Shown here in pieces: positions 15,728 to 25,394 of a stretch of 64,000 bases of DNA. Numbering within the stretch: the stretch's first letter is position 1; each line of letters opens with the position of its first letter. The notes beneath the pieces are model-generated. The model saw only the letters and a list, made by a program, of their open reading frames with translations, had not been told where the DNA came from and searched no databases. Origin of the DNA: SAR202 cluster bacterium (GTDB lineage Bacteria > Chloroflexota > Dehalococcoidia > Lucifugimonadales > UBA2962). The position numbers were made by a program, and so were the translations under genes. The stretch lies in the NCBI GenBank assembly GCA_009392275.1, contig VFGV01000010.1:1-64000 (forward strand), given 5' to 3'.

Positions 15728-17245
15728 TTATACCAATAAGAATTCTACAGCAACGCGTGCAGCTCTGATGACAGGAGTAGGATATAAGCCGAAAACCACA
15801 ACAGCAAGAACAGTGACAGTCAAAGCGATTGAAGTCAATCTATCTGGTTTTATTGGAACATTTTCCAAAGGATCAGAAAGATACATGACTTTAATAATTC
15901 TTAAATAATAATATGCAGATATTACGCTACTCACGGTTCCAGCAAGAACTAGCCACCATAAACCTCCATTAAATGCACTTGTAAACACATTCAACTTGGC
16001 CATAAATCCAACCGTAGGCGGGATTCCAGTTAATGATACTAAAGCAATAGCGAGGCAAAATGCCAAAACAGGAGCACGTCTTCCCAAACCTGATAAATCC
16101 TCTATGGAGTCACTACCCGTCTTATTTGAGATTGCTATCAAAGCAACAAATGCAGCCAGATTAGTTGCAGCATAACCAATTAAGTAAAAAACCACACCCG
16201 CAGGACCGTCAAAAGTGAAATCATCCATCCTGCTTGAAACAACTGTAAGTCCCATCATCATATAGCCTGCATGCGCGATTGTGCTGTAAGCAAGCAATCG
16301 TTTCATCTTTTTCTGAGCTATTGCTACAAAGTTACCGATACCCATTGATAATACCGCCATGATAGCAAATATCATGCTCCATTCTATGGAAATACTCTCC
16401 GTAGAAAATGATCCAAAGAATACTCGCAGTATCACGGCAAAGCCTGCAGCTTTACTTGCAACAGAGAGAAAAGCTGTTATAGGAGTAGGAGCGCCTTCAT
16501 AAACGTCAGGCACCCACATGTGAAACGGAACACTTGATATTTTAAAACCAAAACCGGCCACAATTAAAATTACACCAAGTAACAGCCCGTAATTACCAAA
16601 TGCAGTTTCAGAGCCAGATACATTTTCTATATTTATGCCCTGAATAGAATTAAATATTTCAGCAACATCTGTAGTCCCGGTCAATCCATACACCCAAACC
16701 ATTCCGTACAACAATAAAGCAGAGCTAACGGCACTTAAAATCAGAAATTTAATTCCAGCCTCAGATGATAATTTGTTACCTGAGATAGCAATCAAAACGG
16801 CCATAGGCAGCGCTGTGAGTTCCAATGAGATGTAGATAGTTATAAGTTCTCTAGTGGATGCCAGCAACATCATTCCAACTGTCGCAAAAATTAATAGGCT
16901 AAAGTATTCAATTTTTGTTTTCTCAAAACGGTGAGAATAGGTAATAGAGCTGATCATTACTATGGCAAGAATGCCTAAAAACAAAAATTTAAACAGCAAA
17001 GTGAATTTATCTACAACGAGAGTATCAAAAATCCCAAATAACTGATTATTAGAATTTAAATTGTCTGATATACCAACACCATTCCACAGCAGTACAGAAA
17101 ACACTATAGGTACTACTAGACCTAATGCAAGAGTCGATTGAACCAGAATTCGGTTCTTAATAAAAACATCTAGCAATACAATAACCAAAGCCAAACCAGC
17201 TAAACTAATTTCCGGTGACAGCAAATATATGTCGTGTAAACTCAA
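15728..17245 (-). CDS. nuoN: NADH-quinone oxidoreductase subunit N
   Basis: 505 aa, about 14 hydrophobic helices, homologous to antiporter-like subunits. The central FHMWVPDVYEGAPTPITAFL and KRLLAYSTIAHAGYMMMG segments contain the conserved lysine and proline helix breaks of proton-pumping subunits. Last gene of the nuo run, 5 bases after nuoM. It forms one of three antiporter-like channels in the membrane arm. Confidence 0.96.
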   Translation of the reverse strand: MSLHDIYLLSPEISLAGLALVIVLLDVFIKNRILVQSTLALGLVVPIVFSVLLWNGVGISDNLNSNNQLFGIFDTLVVDKFTLLFKFLFLGILAIVMISSITYSHRFEKTKIEYFSLLIFATVGMMLLASTRELITIYISLELTALPMAVLIAISGNKLSSEAGIKFLILSAVSSALLLYGMVWVYGLTGTTDVAEIFNSIQGINIENVSGSETAFGNYGLLLGVILIVAGFGFKISSVPFHMWVPDVYEGAPTPITAFLSVASKAAGFAVILRVFFGSFSTESISIEWSMIFAIMAVLSMGIGNFVAIAQKKMKRLLAYSTIAHAGYMMMGLTVVSSRMDDFTFDGPAGVVFYLIGYAATNLAAFVALIAISNKTGSDSIEDLSGLGRRAPVLAFCLAIALVSLTGIPPTVGFMAKLNVFTSAFNGGLWWLVLAGTVSSVISAYYYLRIIKVMYLSDPLENVPIKPDRLTSIALTVTVLAVVVFGLYPTPVIRAARVAVEFLLV

Positions 17246-17250
17246 TGTTT

Positions 17251-18792
17251 TTACCTACTTAAAATTTCTGATGAGGAATTCACCGCAGCCACTATAGGTT
17301 CTACGCTAATCTTAAATAAATCTGTCAAAAATGCTGGATATATTCCAAAAATAAGAATTGTAGCCACTAGCATAACTATAGGCACAAGTTCCAACTTACT
17401 AGCATCAGTTAATTTTTCCCATCTGCTATTCATATGTCCAAATAACGTCCTCTGAGTCATCCAGAGAATATAACCGGCAGTAATCACCACGCCAAAAACT
17501 GCAAGCGCAGTAGGCCATGCCCAAACAGGGAAAGCTCCTAAAAAGACCAGAATCTCCGATGCAAATCCACTTGTTCCCGGTAGACCTAATGATGCTAAAC
17601 CAGCTATCAAAAATGCTAAGCCGATTATTGGCATACGGTTTGACAGACCGCCTAAATCTGGAATGTATCGGGTATGGGTGCGATCATAAATCATGCCAAC
17701 GGTTAAAAACATCAGTCCGGTAATAGTTCCATGTGTGAACATCTGCATTGATGCTCCAGTTAAGCCAACTGCAGCTGCATCAGCACCTTTCGATGCTATT
17801 GCTGACAATCCAATCAAAACATACCCCATGTGACTAATGGAACTAAAAGCAACCAGTCGTTTTAAATCAGTTTGACGTACAGTCACTACTGCTCCATATA
17901 ATACATTTATGACACCGGCTGCTACTAACAACCATGCCAACCCGGCCATCACATCCGGCATAATAGATGCAGTAACCCTGATCATTCCATATCCACCCAT
18001 TTTTAATAGCACACCCGCTAACAATACGCTGACTGCCGTCGGTGCGTCAGTATGGGCATCAGGCAACCATGTATGTAACGGCCAAACCGGTAGCTTAACG
18101 GCAAAGCCAACGAAAAGCAGTCCAAATATTGCTCCCGCTGGAATAACGAGTTTAATACCGCTCTGAACTAATTCAGGTAGAGCTGTCATATCAAAAGTGC
18201 CAACTGAAATATACAAAGCCAAAGCTCCAACTAACATGAAAGCACTGCCAAGGAATGTGAAGATTATAAACTTCATAGCTGAATAATCTTTTCTACCGGT
18301 GCCCCAGTTAGAAATCAAGAAAAACATTGGGATTAATTCCAATTCCCAAAATAAAAAGAACATTATGAAATCTAAGGCCGTGAAAACTCCAAAAACTGCT
18401 CCTTGCAAAACAAGAATCCAAATAAAATATTGTTTAACACGATTAGTTATCCTCATTGAAGCCAGTATTGCAACCATGCCTAATATTCCCGTTAATAAAA
18501 CCATAGGAACACTAAGCCCATCTACTCCCAAAAAGTAGTCCACTCTGAATGAATCGATTGGTATCCAGCTGTTAAATCGGTCAATTAATTGAAAGCCAGA
18601 TTCTACTTTTTTATATGCAATAAAGACAGCAATGCTTAATACCAATTCAACGAGTCCGCCCACAGCGGCCATCAGCCTAACATGATGATCATTTCTAGCA
18701 AAAATTAGAATTCCTAATGCAAATAAAAATGGCAAGAAGACTAGAGCTGTCAATAAGCCATTAAATCCAGTATTTTGAGTTAATCCGTCCAA
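17251..18792 (-). CDS. nuoM: NADH-quinone oxidoreductase subunit M
   Basis: 513 aa membrane protein. Key segments are FFLFWELELIPMFFLI with the conserved helix-5 glutamate, LPVWPLHTWLPDAHTDAPTA, and KRLVAFSSISHMGYVL. It is an antiporter-like proton-translocating subunit of complex I. It lies 7 bases downstream of nuoL and 5 bases before nuoN. Confidence 0.96.
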   Translation of the reverse strand: MDGLTQNTGFNGLLTALVFLPFLFALGILIFARNDHHVRLMAAVGGLVELVLSIAVFIAYKKVESGFQLIDRFNSWIPIDSFRVDYFLGVDGLSVPMVLLTGILGMVAILASMRITNRVKQYFIWILVLQGAVFGVFTALDFIMFFLFWELELIPMFFLISNWGTGRKDYSAMKFIIFTFLGSAFMLVGALALYISVGTFDMTALPELVQSGIKLVIPAGAIFGLLFVGFAVKLPVWPLHTWLPDAHTDAPTAVSVLLAGVLLKMGGYGMIRVTASIMPDVMAGLAWLLVAAGVINVLYGAVVTVRQTDLKRLVAFSSISHMGYVLIGLSAIASKGADAAAVGLTGASMQMFTHGTITGLMFLTVGMIYDRTHTRYIPDLGGLSNRMPIIGLAFLIAGLASLGLPGTSGFASEILVFLGAFPVWAWPTALAVFGVVITAGYILWMTQRTLFGHMNSRWEKLTDASKLELVPIVMLVATILIFGIYPAFLTDLFKISVEPIVAAVNSSSEILSR

Positions 18793-18799
18793 TTAAATA

Positions 18800-20767
18800 T
18801 CACCTAAATATAAGATAAATCCCAAATAACAACAGAACTCCAAACGAGGTCACTACTCCATAGCCTTGCAATTGACCTGTCTGAATTTGTGCGATCAATC
18901 TACCAATATTTCTACCAATCCTGTCAACAGTCCGAACAATCCCATCAATAAAACTTTTATCTATTGCATCTAAATAAGTGGCGAATCGAGAGTAAAACAC
19001 ATGTCTAGTTATGACATCTTCGTAAAACTCGTCAAAGTAATATTTTGAAATAAGTATTTTGTAAATTTCATTCGTCTTAACTGGCAGCCTATCGAGAACT
19101 CTGAATTTAGAAACATATATTAGATAGGCCAGTAATATTCCGGATACACCTATTAAGCTGGCTATTACGGCCAAAACTTTATTAAAAGCTAATACCTTGT
19201 CGTGACCCTCCCCAACATGAATGAAATCTGCAAACCAATGTATTGGTATGGAGCCTATATTTGTAAGCGGGTTTACTAACCAACCTACCGTGACGGTTGC
19301 AATGGACAGAAGAATTAATGGAATTATCATTACTTTTGGCGATTCGTGAGGGGTAGTTTCCTCTAACACATCCATACCAGGGTCCGACTTCGCACCTCCT
19401 TTATACTCCCCTTCGAATGTCATGAATATAGCCCTAAACATATAAAAAGCTGTCAAAAAGGCAGCAATAATGGCAATCCAAAAAACGACATCCGAAACCA
19501 CTGAAGAAGAATGCCAGGCATGATTCAATATTTCATCTTTGCTCCAAAAGCCAGCCATAGGAAAAATACCAGCAAGGCTCAATCCACCTATCATGACAGC
19601 GCCATATGTCCATGGCATAAGACGTTTTAAGCCACCCATATACCTCATATCAAACGTCCCACCCACTGAGTGACTGACACTGCCTGCAGTCAAAAATAAC
19701 AGTGCTTTAAAAAATGCGTGTGTAAATAAATGGAATATTGCTGCACTATACGCCCCAACACCTAATGCCAGCATCATGTATCCTAATTGGCTAATCGTAG
19801 AATATGCCAATACCCTTTTAATATCATTCTGAACCAAGCCAATGGAGGCTGCGAATATTGCAGTGATACCACCCACTAAAGCAACCACCATCATAGCCTC
19901 TTTAGATGCTTCAAACAACGGGAAAAATCTCGCCACAAGGAAAATGCCAGCTGCCACCATAGTAGCAGCATGAATCAGCGCACTTACAGGTGTAGGACCT
20001 TCCATAGCATCCGGTAACCAAGTGTGAAAAGGGAATTGAGCTGATTTGCCCATAGCCCCTGCGAACATACCTATTGCCACCCAACCTGCCACACTAGAAG
20101 AAATAACTCCTAAAGCTATAGCATTATTGATATCTGCTACCTCAAAGGGGTTGAGTCCATTTGCAAGAAAACTTCCAGAATTAAAGAAAAGGTAAAGTAT
20201 TGCTAGCAAAAACCCGAAATCTCCCAAGCGTGTAATTATAAACGCCTTTTTGGCAGCCGCAGCTGCAGCAGGTTTATTAAACCAGAATCCTATTAATAGA
20301 TACGAAGACGCACCAACAAGTTCCCAAAATACAAACATCTGAATTAGATTACTTGCTAATATCAGTCCAATCATAGACGCGGTGAAAAGCGACATATACA
20401 TGAAATATCGTGAGTAACCTCCATCATTTTTCATGTATCCAGTTGAGTAAATCTGTACGAGCAAACTAACTGAAGAAACAACAACTAACATTATTGCTGT
20501 CAACTCATCCAACATAATTCCAACATTTATTTCTATGTTTTCAATTTTGACCCAATTGTGTGAATCTATTTCTATCGCTTGTCCATTGTGTATGACGCTC
20601 CCTAAGGCCCAAAAGGAAAGAATAGTTGAACATGTAATCGCGAAGATTGTGATATAACCGGAAAGTTTGCTTTTTTTGCCTATGAAAGGCCAGACAAAAA
20701 CTCCAATTAAGACAAAAGCCAGTAAGGGACTAAAGAAAATAAACCATGTTCCTAGTTCGTTTATCAT
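18800..20767 (-). CDS. nuoL: NADH-quinone oxidoreductase subunit L
   Basis: 655 aa. The antiporter core includes FWELVGASSYLLIGFW, FPFHTWLPDAMEGPTPVSALIHAATM (in part), KRVLAYSTISQLGYMM and HAFFKALLFL. The C-terminal part beyond residue 560 is the long lateral helix and terminal membrane helix that clamp the membrane arm. Start follows directly after the stop of the 64-aa orphan. Length matches the family (about 610-680 aa). Confidence 0.96.
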   Translation of the reverse strand: MINELGTWFIFFSPLLAFVLIGVFVWPFIGKKSKLSGYITIFAITCSTILSFWALGSVIHNGQAIEIDSHNWVKIENIEINVGIMLDELTAIMLVVVSSVSLLVQIYSTGYMKNDGGYSRYFMYMSLFTASMIGLILASNLIQMFVFWELVGASSYLLIGFWFNKPAAAAAAKKAFIITRLGDFGFLLAILYLFFNSGSFLANGLNPFEVADINNAIALGVISSSVAGWVAIGMFAGAMGKSAQFPFHTWLPDAMEGPTPVSALIHAATMVAAGIFLVARFFPLFEASKEAMMVVALVGGITAIFAASIGLVQNDIKRVLAYSTISQLGYMMLALGVGAYSAAIFHLFTHAFFKALLFLTAGSVSHSVGGTFDMRYMGGLKRLMPWTYGAVMIGGLSLAGIFPMAGFWSKDEILNHAWHSSSVVSDVVFWIAIIAAFLTAFYMFRAIFMTFEGEYKGGAKSDPGMDVLEETTPHESPKVMIIPLILLSIATVTVGWLVNPLTNIGSIPIHWFADFIHVGEGHDKVLAFNKVLAVIASLIGVSGILLAYLIYVSKFRVLDRLPVKTNEIYKILISKYYFDEFYEDVITRHVFYSRFATYLDAIDKSFIDGIVRTVDRIGRNIGRLIAQIQTGQLQGYGVVTSFGVLLLFGIYLIFR

Positions 20768-20962
20768 CTACAATTTCCTCAATATTTCATCGGCAACGTG
20801 CTCACGGCCTTTTGGAACCATTACCCTATATTCAGTTCTCTCGCCCCACTCAAGTATGTTGCCAATTGGAAGAATTTTGACTGGCAATCCTTCTGCCTCA
20901 ATAGCTAACTTCCACATTTCCGCTGTAATTAAATTTGGTGTTTTACGGTAATCGGTATACAT
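20768..20962 (-). CDS. 64-aa orphan inside the nuo operon, DUF2007-like
   Basis: The ORF sits between nuoK and nuoL. Its ATG shares one base with the nuoK stop (TGATG), and its stop abuts the nuoL start, so it is almost certainly translated. The sequence is soluble: AEMWKLAIEAEGLPVKILP, then EYRVMVPKGREHVADEIL. The pattern of a helix, 'eGLP(v/a)', and 'VMVPKG...A.eIL' resembles the DUF2007 ferredoxin-like fold, but this is by eye and unproven. It could be an assembly factor or a peripheral accessory subunit replacing contacts normally made by NuoEFG. Confidence 0.78.
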   Translation of the reverse strand: MYTDYRKTPNLITAEMWKLAIEAEGLPVKILPIGNILEWGERTEYRVMVPKGREHVADEILRKL

Positions 20963-21300
20963 CAGTGCTTAAGCTCTTTCACATCACTTATAAAAACGCT
21001 TTTATAATTTCTAACTAAAACAATAACAATAGCTAAACCAATTGCGATTTCAGCTGCAGCAATAGTTATAATAAATATCGAAAATATTTGCCCAGTTAAT
21101 ATACTATCGACGATTGATGAATCATTCCCAGTCGAATATGGAACGAGATATCGAGACATTGCAACAGCTGTTAAATTCACTGCATTAAACATCAATTCAA
21201 TGCACATCAGCACCACAATGGTATTTTTTTTAGTAAACGATCCAAATAAACCAATAAAAAACAGGATTGCCCCAATTATAAGAAACTGCTGTAAATCCAT
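20962..21300 (-). CDS. nuoK: NADH-quinone oxidoreductase subunit K
   Basis: 112 aa with three hydrophobic helices. The second helix carries the conserved glutamate pair pattern (CIELMFNAVNL, then AAAEIAIGLAIVI) required for proton translocation. About 10 residues longer than E. coli NuoK because of an insertion (TGNDSSIVDS) between helices 2 and 3. It lies 1 base after nuoJ and overlaps the orphan by one base. Confidence 0.94.
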   Translation of the reverse strand: MDLQQFLIIGAILFFIGLFGSFTKKNTIVVLMCIELMFNAVNLTAVAMSRYLVPYSTGNDSSIVDSILTGQIFSIFIITIAAAEIAIGLAIVIVLVRNYKSVFISDVKELKH

Positions 21301-21301
21301 A

Positions 21302-21832
21302 TTACCGCTTCCTCACCAAAGCTAGAGATCCGATTACAGCACTTAAAAGAACCACAGATACGACCTCAAACGCAAGGACATATTTTTTTATTAAAAGTTC
21401 GGCAATATTACCTAAAATGCTAGTTTCTACAAATGCCGCTGTCATTTGTTCGCTTGTTATATTATTTGAATTAACATTCCAATTAGTGTTGGTGATTACA
21501 AAAATTACACCAGCAAGTATTAATCCAGAGATCACCAAGACCGGAATAAGGTACCGGTTGAACGGACTTCCCTGCTCAACATCTCTTGTAAGAACCACGG
21601 CAAATAATATTAATACAGCAATTGCCCCCACATACAACAAGATTTGCACCATCGCAAGAAACTCAGCCCTAAGAAGTAAAAACATTCCTGCAATACCAAT
21701 AAACGTAACTACTAAAAATAGTGCAGACCTAAATACATCTTTTAAAGCTACGACTGCAATTGCTGAAACAATCGTACTAACGGCAATAATCCAAAATACG
21801 ATGTCTATTATTAATGATGTATCGTTTTCCAT
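21302..21832 (-). CDS. nuoJ: NADH-quinone oxidoreductase subunit J
   Basis: 176 aa with five hydrophobic helices. AEFLAMVQILLYVGAIAVLILFAVVL (here in part) is the conserved helix-3 region with its pi-bulge, a hallmark of NuoJ. The stretch between helices 4 and 5 (about 122-140) is more polar than usual. It lies 37 bases downstream of nuoI and directly before nuoK. Confidence 0.94.
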   Translation of the reverse strand: MENDTSLIIDIVFWIIAVSTIVSAIAVVALKDVFRSALFLVVTFIGIAGMFLLLRAEFLAMVQILLYVGAIAVLILFAVVLTRDVEQGSPFNRYLIPVLVISGLILAGVIFVITNTNWNVNSNNITSEQMTAAFVETSILGNIAELLIKKYVLAFEVVSVVLLSAVIGSLALVRKR

Positions 21833-21869
21833 TATTTAAATACCATGTTGGTTTTGTTTTGGTTTGAAA

Positions 21870-22538
21870 TCAACGTTTAGCCCATTTATCTTGCTGTTGC
21901 TGTAAAGAAGGTTTTTCATGCCTTCCTGCACTATCCCATTTAACATTTTTACCTTTGTGAGGATCATAATTCTTATTTGACAACTGAGGCCTGAACCAAG
22001 TACTTGGTTTCTTTTTTGCGCTTACTAGCTGCCTTTTATCAATCACCAAGTCCTGTCTGCGATATTTTCCTTCCTCAAAACCGCTACCCATGTGCAGGGC
22101 GTCATATGGACAAGCTTCGACGCATAAACCGCAAAACATACACCTACCTATATCTATATCAAATTTATCAAGGTGATATTTCTGACCTTCTTGCATTTGA
22201 TCACCACTTTCACTGGTGACTATTTCAATAATTCCAAGAGGACAATATTTAGCGCAGGATGCGCAACCTGTACACCTCTGCTCATACCAGTTGAACTCTT
22301 CTCCACGAAATCGGGGATGCTGTGGAAGACTTGTTTTGACGTCAGCGATGCCTAGCAACGCCTTAAATACGTTAACAGGATCTTTTCTTATCAGATCTAC
22401 TAAAGAAGTGTCTGTAGCTTTTGATAAGCCTAATAAGCCAACTTTACGATCAGGATATTGAATCGTCATCATTCTTGATGGCAATACTAAATTCTTGGCT
22501 GTTACCACCAAGCCTTTTGCTAATCCTAGTCCGTACAT
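21870..22538 (-). CDS. nuoI: NADH-quinone oxidoreductase subunit I (2x[4Fe-4S] ferredoxin-type)
   Basis: 222 aa. Two [4Fe-4S] motifs are intact: CTGCASCAKYCP and CMFCGLCVEACP, which carry clusters N6a and N6b. The C-terminal 50 residues form a basic, hydrophilic extension (KKKPSTWFRPQL...), making the subunit longer than E. coli NuoI (180 aa). Because NuoE, F and G are absent, this subunit would be the electron entry side of the hydrophilic arm, as in ferredoxin-linked 11-subunit complexes. Confidence 0.95.
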   Translation of the reverse strand: MYGLGLAKGLVVTAKNLVLPSRMMTIQYPDRKVGLLGLSKATDTSLVDLIRKDPVNVFKALLGIADVKTSLPQHPRFRGEEFNWYEQRCTGCASCAKYCPLGIIEIVTSESGDQMQEGQKYHLDKFDIDIGRCMFCGLCVEACPYDALHMGSGFEEGKYRRQDLVIDKRQLVSAKKKPSTWFRPQLSNKNYDPHKGKNVKWDSAGRHEKPSLQQQQDKWAKR

Positions 22539-22539
22539 A

Positions 22540-23787
22540 TTAGTCAGCCTCCGCTAAATCAGTTGCCTTTTTAGAAACAGTCGTATTGGCATACATGTTC
22601 GCCAATGGTAAAGCTACAGGTTCAGGCCGTTTCAACTTACTTTGACCCATTACATTAAAAATAACAATTAGTGCTATTATTGTGATAGACCAGTTAATAC
22701 CAGTCATTATCAATAAATCCCTTGTTGATAGACCTGCTTCTCCAGGATTAAATATAAATACCTCTACAGCAATGACAAATAAATTCACAATTGATAGAGG
22801 TAATAAACCTTTCCATGCAAGACTCATGATTTGATCGACTCTTAATCGAGGCCAACTAGCCCTTATCCAAACAAAACCAAATAACACTACAAAAGTTTTT
22901 ATAATAAACCAAACTGGCCCAGGAATTGGACCATAACCTCGCCAACCACTTAAGAACAATGTTGTCACTAAAGCTGCCACTATAACAGGTGCCATAAACT
23001 CAGTTAACTGTAGAAGCGCAAATTTGGCTCCGCTATATTCGGTATGATAACCAGCTCCTAATTCTGAATCAGATTCTATTAAATCGAAAGGTGTTCGGCT
23101 CATTTCAGCGGAAGCTGCAGTAATGAAAACCAAAAAACCTAAGGGCATAACTAATATAAATGGAATATCCTGTGCTAGAACTACGTTACTTAAGCCCAGA
23201 GTTTGTGCAGCTATGGCTACCCCAACTACACTGATGCCCATGGGGATCTCATAGCTAACCAACATAGCTACTGCTCTCATGGCTCCAAACATCGCATATT
23301 TATTCAAAGATGACCATCCTGCCATAAATATCGCCAATGTATTCACCGAAGTAATAGCGATTACAAATATTAATCCAATGTTGAGACGCCCCAAGAAGCT
23401 ACTACCATGCAGTGGTATTACTGCAAAAACTATCAACGCCGGGACGAGGAATACTATAGGTGCAAGCGTAAAGACAGGTTTATCTGCACCTTCTGGAATA
23501 GTGTCTTCTTTAGTTAGTAATTTAACTAAATCTGCGATTGGCTGCAGTAATCCAAATGGTCCCCACCTATTTGGTCCTAATCTAGATTGAAACCTTCCTA
23601 ACATCCTCCTTTCAAACCACGTCAGCAAAGCTGTAGATATAACCAGGGCATTAATTATTACCATCGCAAGAATTACCGAAGTTATTAAAAATACAAGCCA
23701 ATCCAGATTGTCAGGCATAAATCCATCAAAAAAGCCATAAATACCCAGGAAGTCAAAGCCACTTCTTAGGATCTCAATCTCCATCAT
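22540..23787 (-). CDS. nuoH: NADH-quinone oxidoreductase subunit H
   Basis: 415 aa, at least eight hydrophobic helices. TWFERRMLGRFQSRLGPNR is the conserved first loop, and MSRTPFDLIESDSELGAGYH is the quinone-site loop with its acidic residues. The N- and C-terminal tails make it about 80 residues longer than E. coli NuoH. It overlaps nuoD by 4 bases and precedes nuoI by 1 base. Quinone chamber and E-channel subunit. Confidence 0.96.
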   Translation of the reverse strand: MMEIEILRSGFDFLGIYGFFDGFMPDNLDWLVFLITSVILAMVIINALVISTALLTWFERRMLGRFQSRLGPNRWGPFGLLQPIADLVKLLTKEDTIPEGADKPVFTLAPIVFLVPALIVFAVIPLHGSSFLGRLNIGLIFVIAITSVNTLAIFMAGWSSLNKYAMFGAMRAVAMLVSYEIPMGISVVGVAIAAQTLGLSNVVLAQDIPFILVMPLGFLVFITAASAEMSRTPFDLIESDSELGAGYHTEYSGAKFALLQLTEFMAPVIVAALVTTLFLSGWRGYGPIPGPVWFIIKTFVVLFGFVWIRASWPRLRVDQIMSLAWKGLLPLSIVNLFVIAVEVFIFNPGEAGLSTRDLLIMTGINWSITIIALIVIFNVMGQSKLKRPEPVALPLANMYANTTVSKKATDLAEAD

Positions 23788-24887
23788 CTATCCACCTCTC
23801 CTACTACGATATCTATACTGCCGAATATAACTATAAGATCAGCCATCTTCCAACCAACCAATAGATCTCTCAAAGTGGTTAAGTTAATAAAAGATGGTGC
23901 TCTAATATGCATTCGATAAGGAGATATTCCTCCATCACTCACTATGTAAAAACCCAATTCTCCTTTCGGTGATTCGGTACCAACGTAAGTGTCCACAGCA
24001 TCAGGTCTAATAAAATATGGTGTTTCTGATCGAACAGGACCGGGCTCAATTTGCTCAACACACTGTTGAACTATACGCAAACTTTGTCGCATTTCTTGAA
24101 CACGAACATAATACCTGTCATAAGTGTCCCCAACGGATCCGATAGGAACATCAAAATCTAACCGGTCATACACTTCGTGAGGCTCTGCTTTACGTAAATC
24201 CCACTGAACTCCAGTTGCTCTTAAAACAGGACCAGTTATTGATGCATCAATAGCATCTTGGGCGGACAAAATACCCATGTCTCGAGTACGAGCCAGCACT
24301 ACTTCGTTTTCAGTGATAAGCCCCTCAAGCTCATCTAAATAACCAGGCATTGAGCTTAAGAAGTCATCTAAACGCGGCCAGAAATCTATAGGTGCATCTT
24401 GAAATACACCACCCGGCCTCATGTAGCTCACTGTAATTCTAGCCCCACACAGCATTTCAAATAACTCAAGTATGCGTTCACGTTCACGGAAACAATAAAT
24501 CAATGGAGTATGAAATGCACCTAGTTCATCAAGCAAAAAGCCAGTTGCTATTAGATGACTGGCAATTCTTTGCAATTCTGCACTTATTACGCGCAGATAC
24601 ATGCCACGATCAGGCACACTGATTCCTGCAAGTGATTCCACCGCCCTAACATAAGCGAGGTTATTGGTCATCGCTGCAACATAATCAAGACGATCAGTCA
24701 ACGTAACTATCTGTACATAATTGCGCTCTTCAGCTAATTTTTCTGTCCCTCTATGAAGATAGCCAAATACTGGTTCAACATCAATTACTTGTTCTCCATC
24801 AAATGTTACCCTTAACCGAAAAACCCCATGCGTCGATGGGTGTTGAGGACCTAGATTAATTGTTACTGGTTGTGTGTTAATCGACAT
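23784..24887 (-). CDS. nuoD: NADH-quinone oxidoreductase subunit D
   Basis: 367 aa. Begins near INLGPQHPSTHGVFRLRV, the quinone-site beta hairpin with its conserved histidine. GYLHRGTEKLAEERNY and the C-terminal DLIVIFGSIDIVVGEVDR are family signatures related to the [NiFe] hydrogenase large subunit, without nickel ligands. It forms the quinone-reduction site with NuoB. It overlaps nuoH by 4 bases. Confidence 0.96.
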   Translation of the reverse strand: MSINTQPVTINLGPQHPSTHGVFRLRVTFDGEQVIDVEPVFGYLHRGTEKLAEERNYVQIVTLTDRLDYVAAMTNNLAYVRAVESLAGISVPDRGMYLRVISAELQRIASHLIATGFLLDELGAFHTPLIYCFRERERILELFEMLCGARITVSYMRPGGVFQDAPIDFWPRLDDFLSSMPGYLDELEGLITENEVVLARTRDMGILSAQDAIDASITGPVLRATGVQWDLRKAEPHEVYDRLDFDVPIGSVGDTYDRYYVRVQEMRQSLRIVQQCVEQIEPGPVRSETPYFIRPDAVDTYVGTESPKGELGFYIVSDGGISPYRMHIRAPSFINLTTLRDLLVGWKMADLIVIFGSIDIVVGEVDR

Positions 24888-24950
24888 TTTTTTTATTACC
24901 AGAGTTTAATTTATTACGGAGCTTCCTAAAGGATTTATCAGCTTTTAATT

Positions 24951-25394
24951 TCATCTAATAAAATCCTTGCGCAAAGGGTGACCTGGAAATCCCTCCCATA
25001 ACAAAATACGTTTCATATTAGGATGTCCTGAAAAATTTATTCCCATTAAATCCCAGATTTCACGCTCCTGGAGCTCTGCCCCTCTCCAAACTCCGGAGAT
25101 ACTTGGAATCGTAATATCTTCCCTGCCAAAACATTTCGTTTTAACGATTAAAGTGGTGTTTTGACGCAACGATCTGAGATGATATACCAATTCAAAATAT
25201 TCAATGTAGTCCACTGCAGTTATGCTATTCAAAAATTGCATATCCAATTCGCTATCATTCTTGAGGCAAGAAAATATATCTATTAATTTATCAACCTTTA
25301 CCCACACATCTGTGGCACTAAAATTTACCACAGAACCTGGTACGTTTTGGTTAATTTTTGAAGCAGCATGTTCTCCTGTAATTGGAATAGACAT
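24951..25394 (-). CDS. nuoC: NADH-quinone oxidoreductase subunit C
   Basis: 147 aa. The core YFELVYHLRSL...REIWDLMGINFSGHPNMKRILL matches the 30-kDa subunit signature (ERE.yDmfGi.F.gHP.lrRil). It is separate from nuoD, with a 63-base gap that shows no hairpin. Structural subunit of the hydrophilic arm. The start overlaps the nuoB stop by one base. Confidence 0.93.
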   Translation of the reverse strand: MSIPITGEHAASKINQNVPGSVVNFSATDVWVKVDKLIDIFSCLKNDSELDMQFLNSITAVDYIEYFELVYHLRSLRQNTTLIVKTKCFGREDITIPSISGVWRGAELQEREIWDLMGINFSGHPNMKRILLWEGFPGHPLRKDFIR

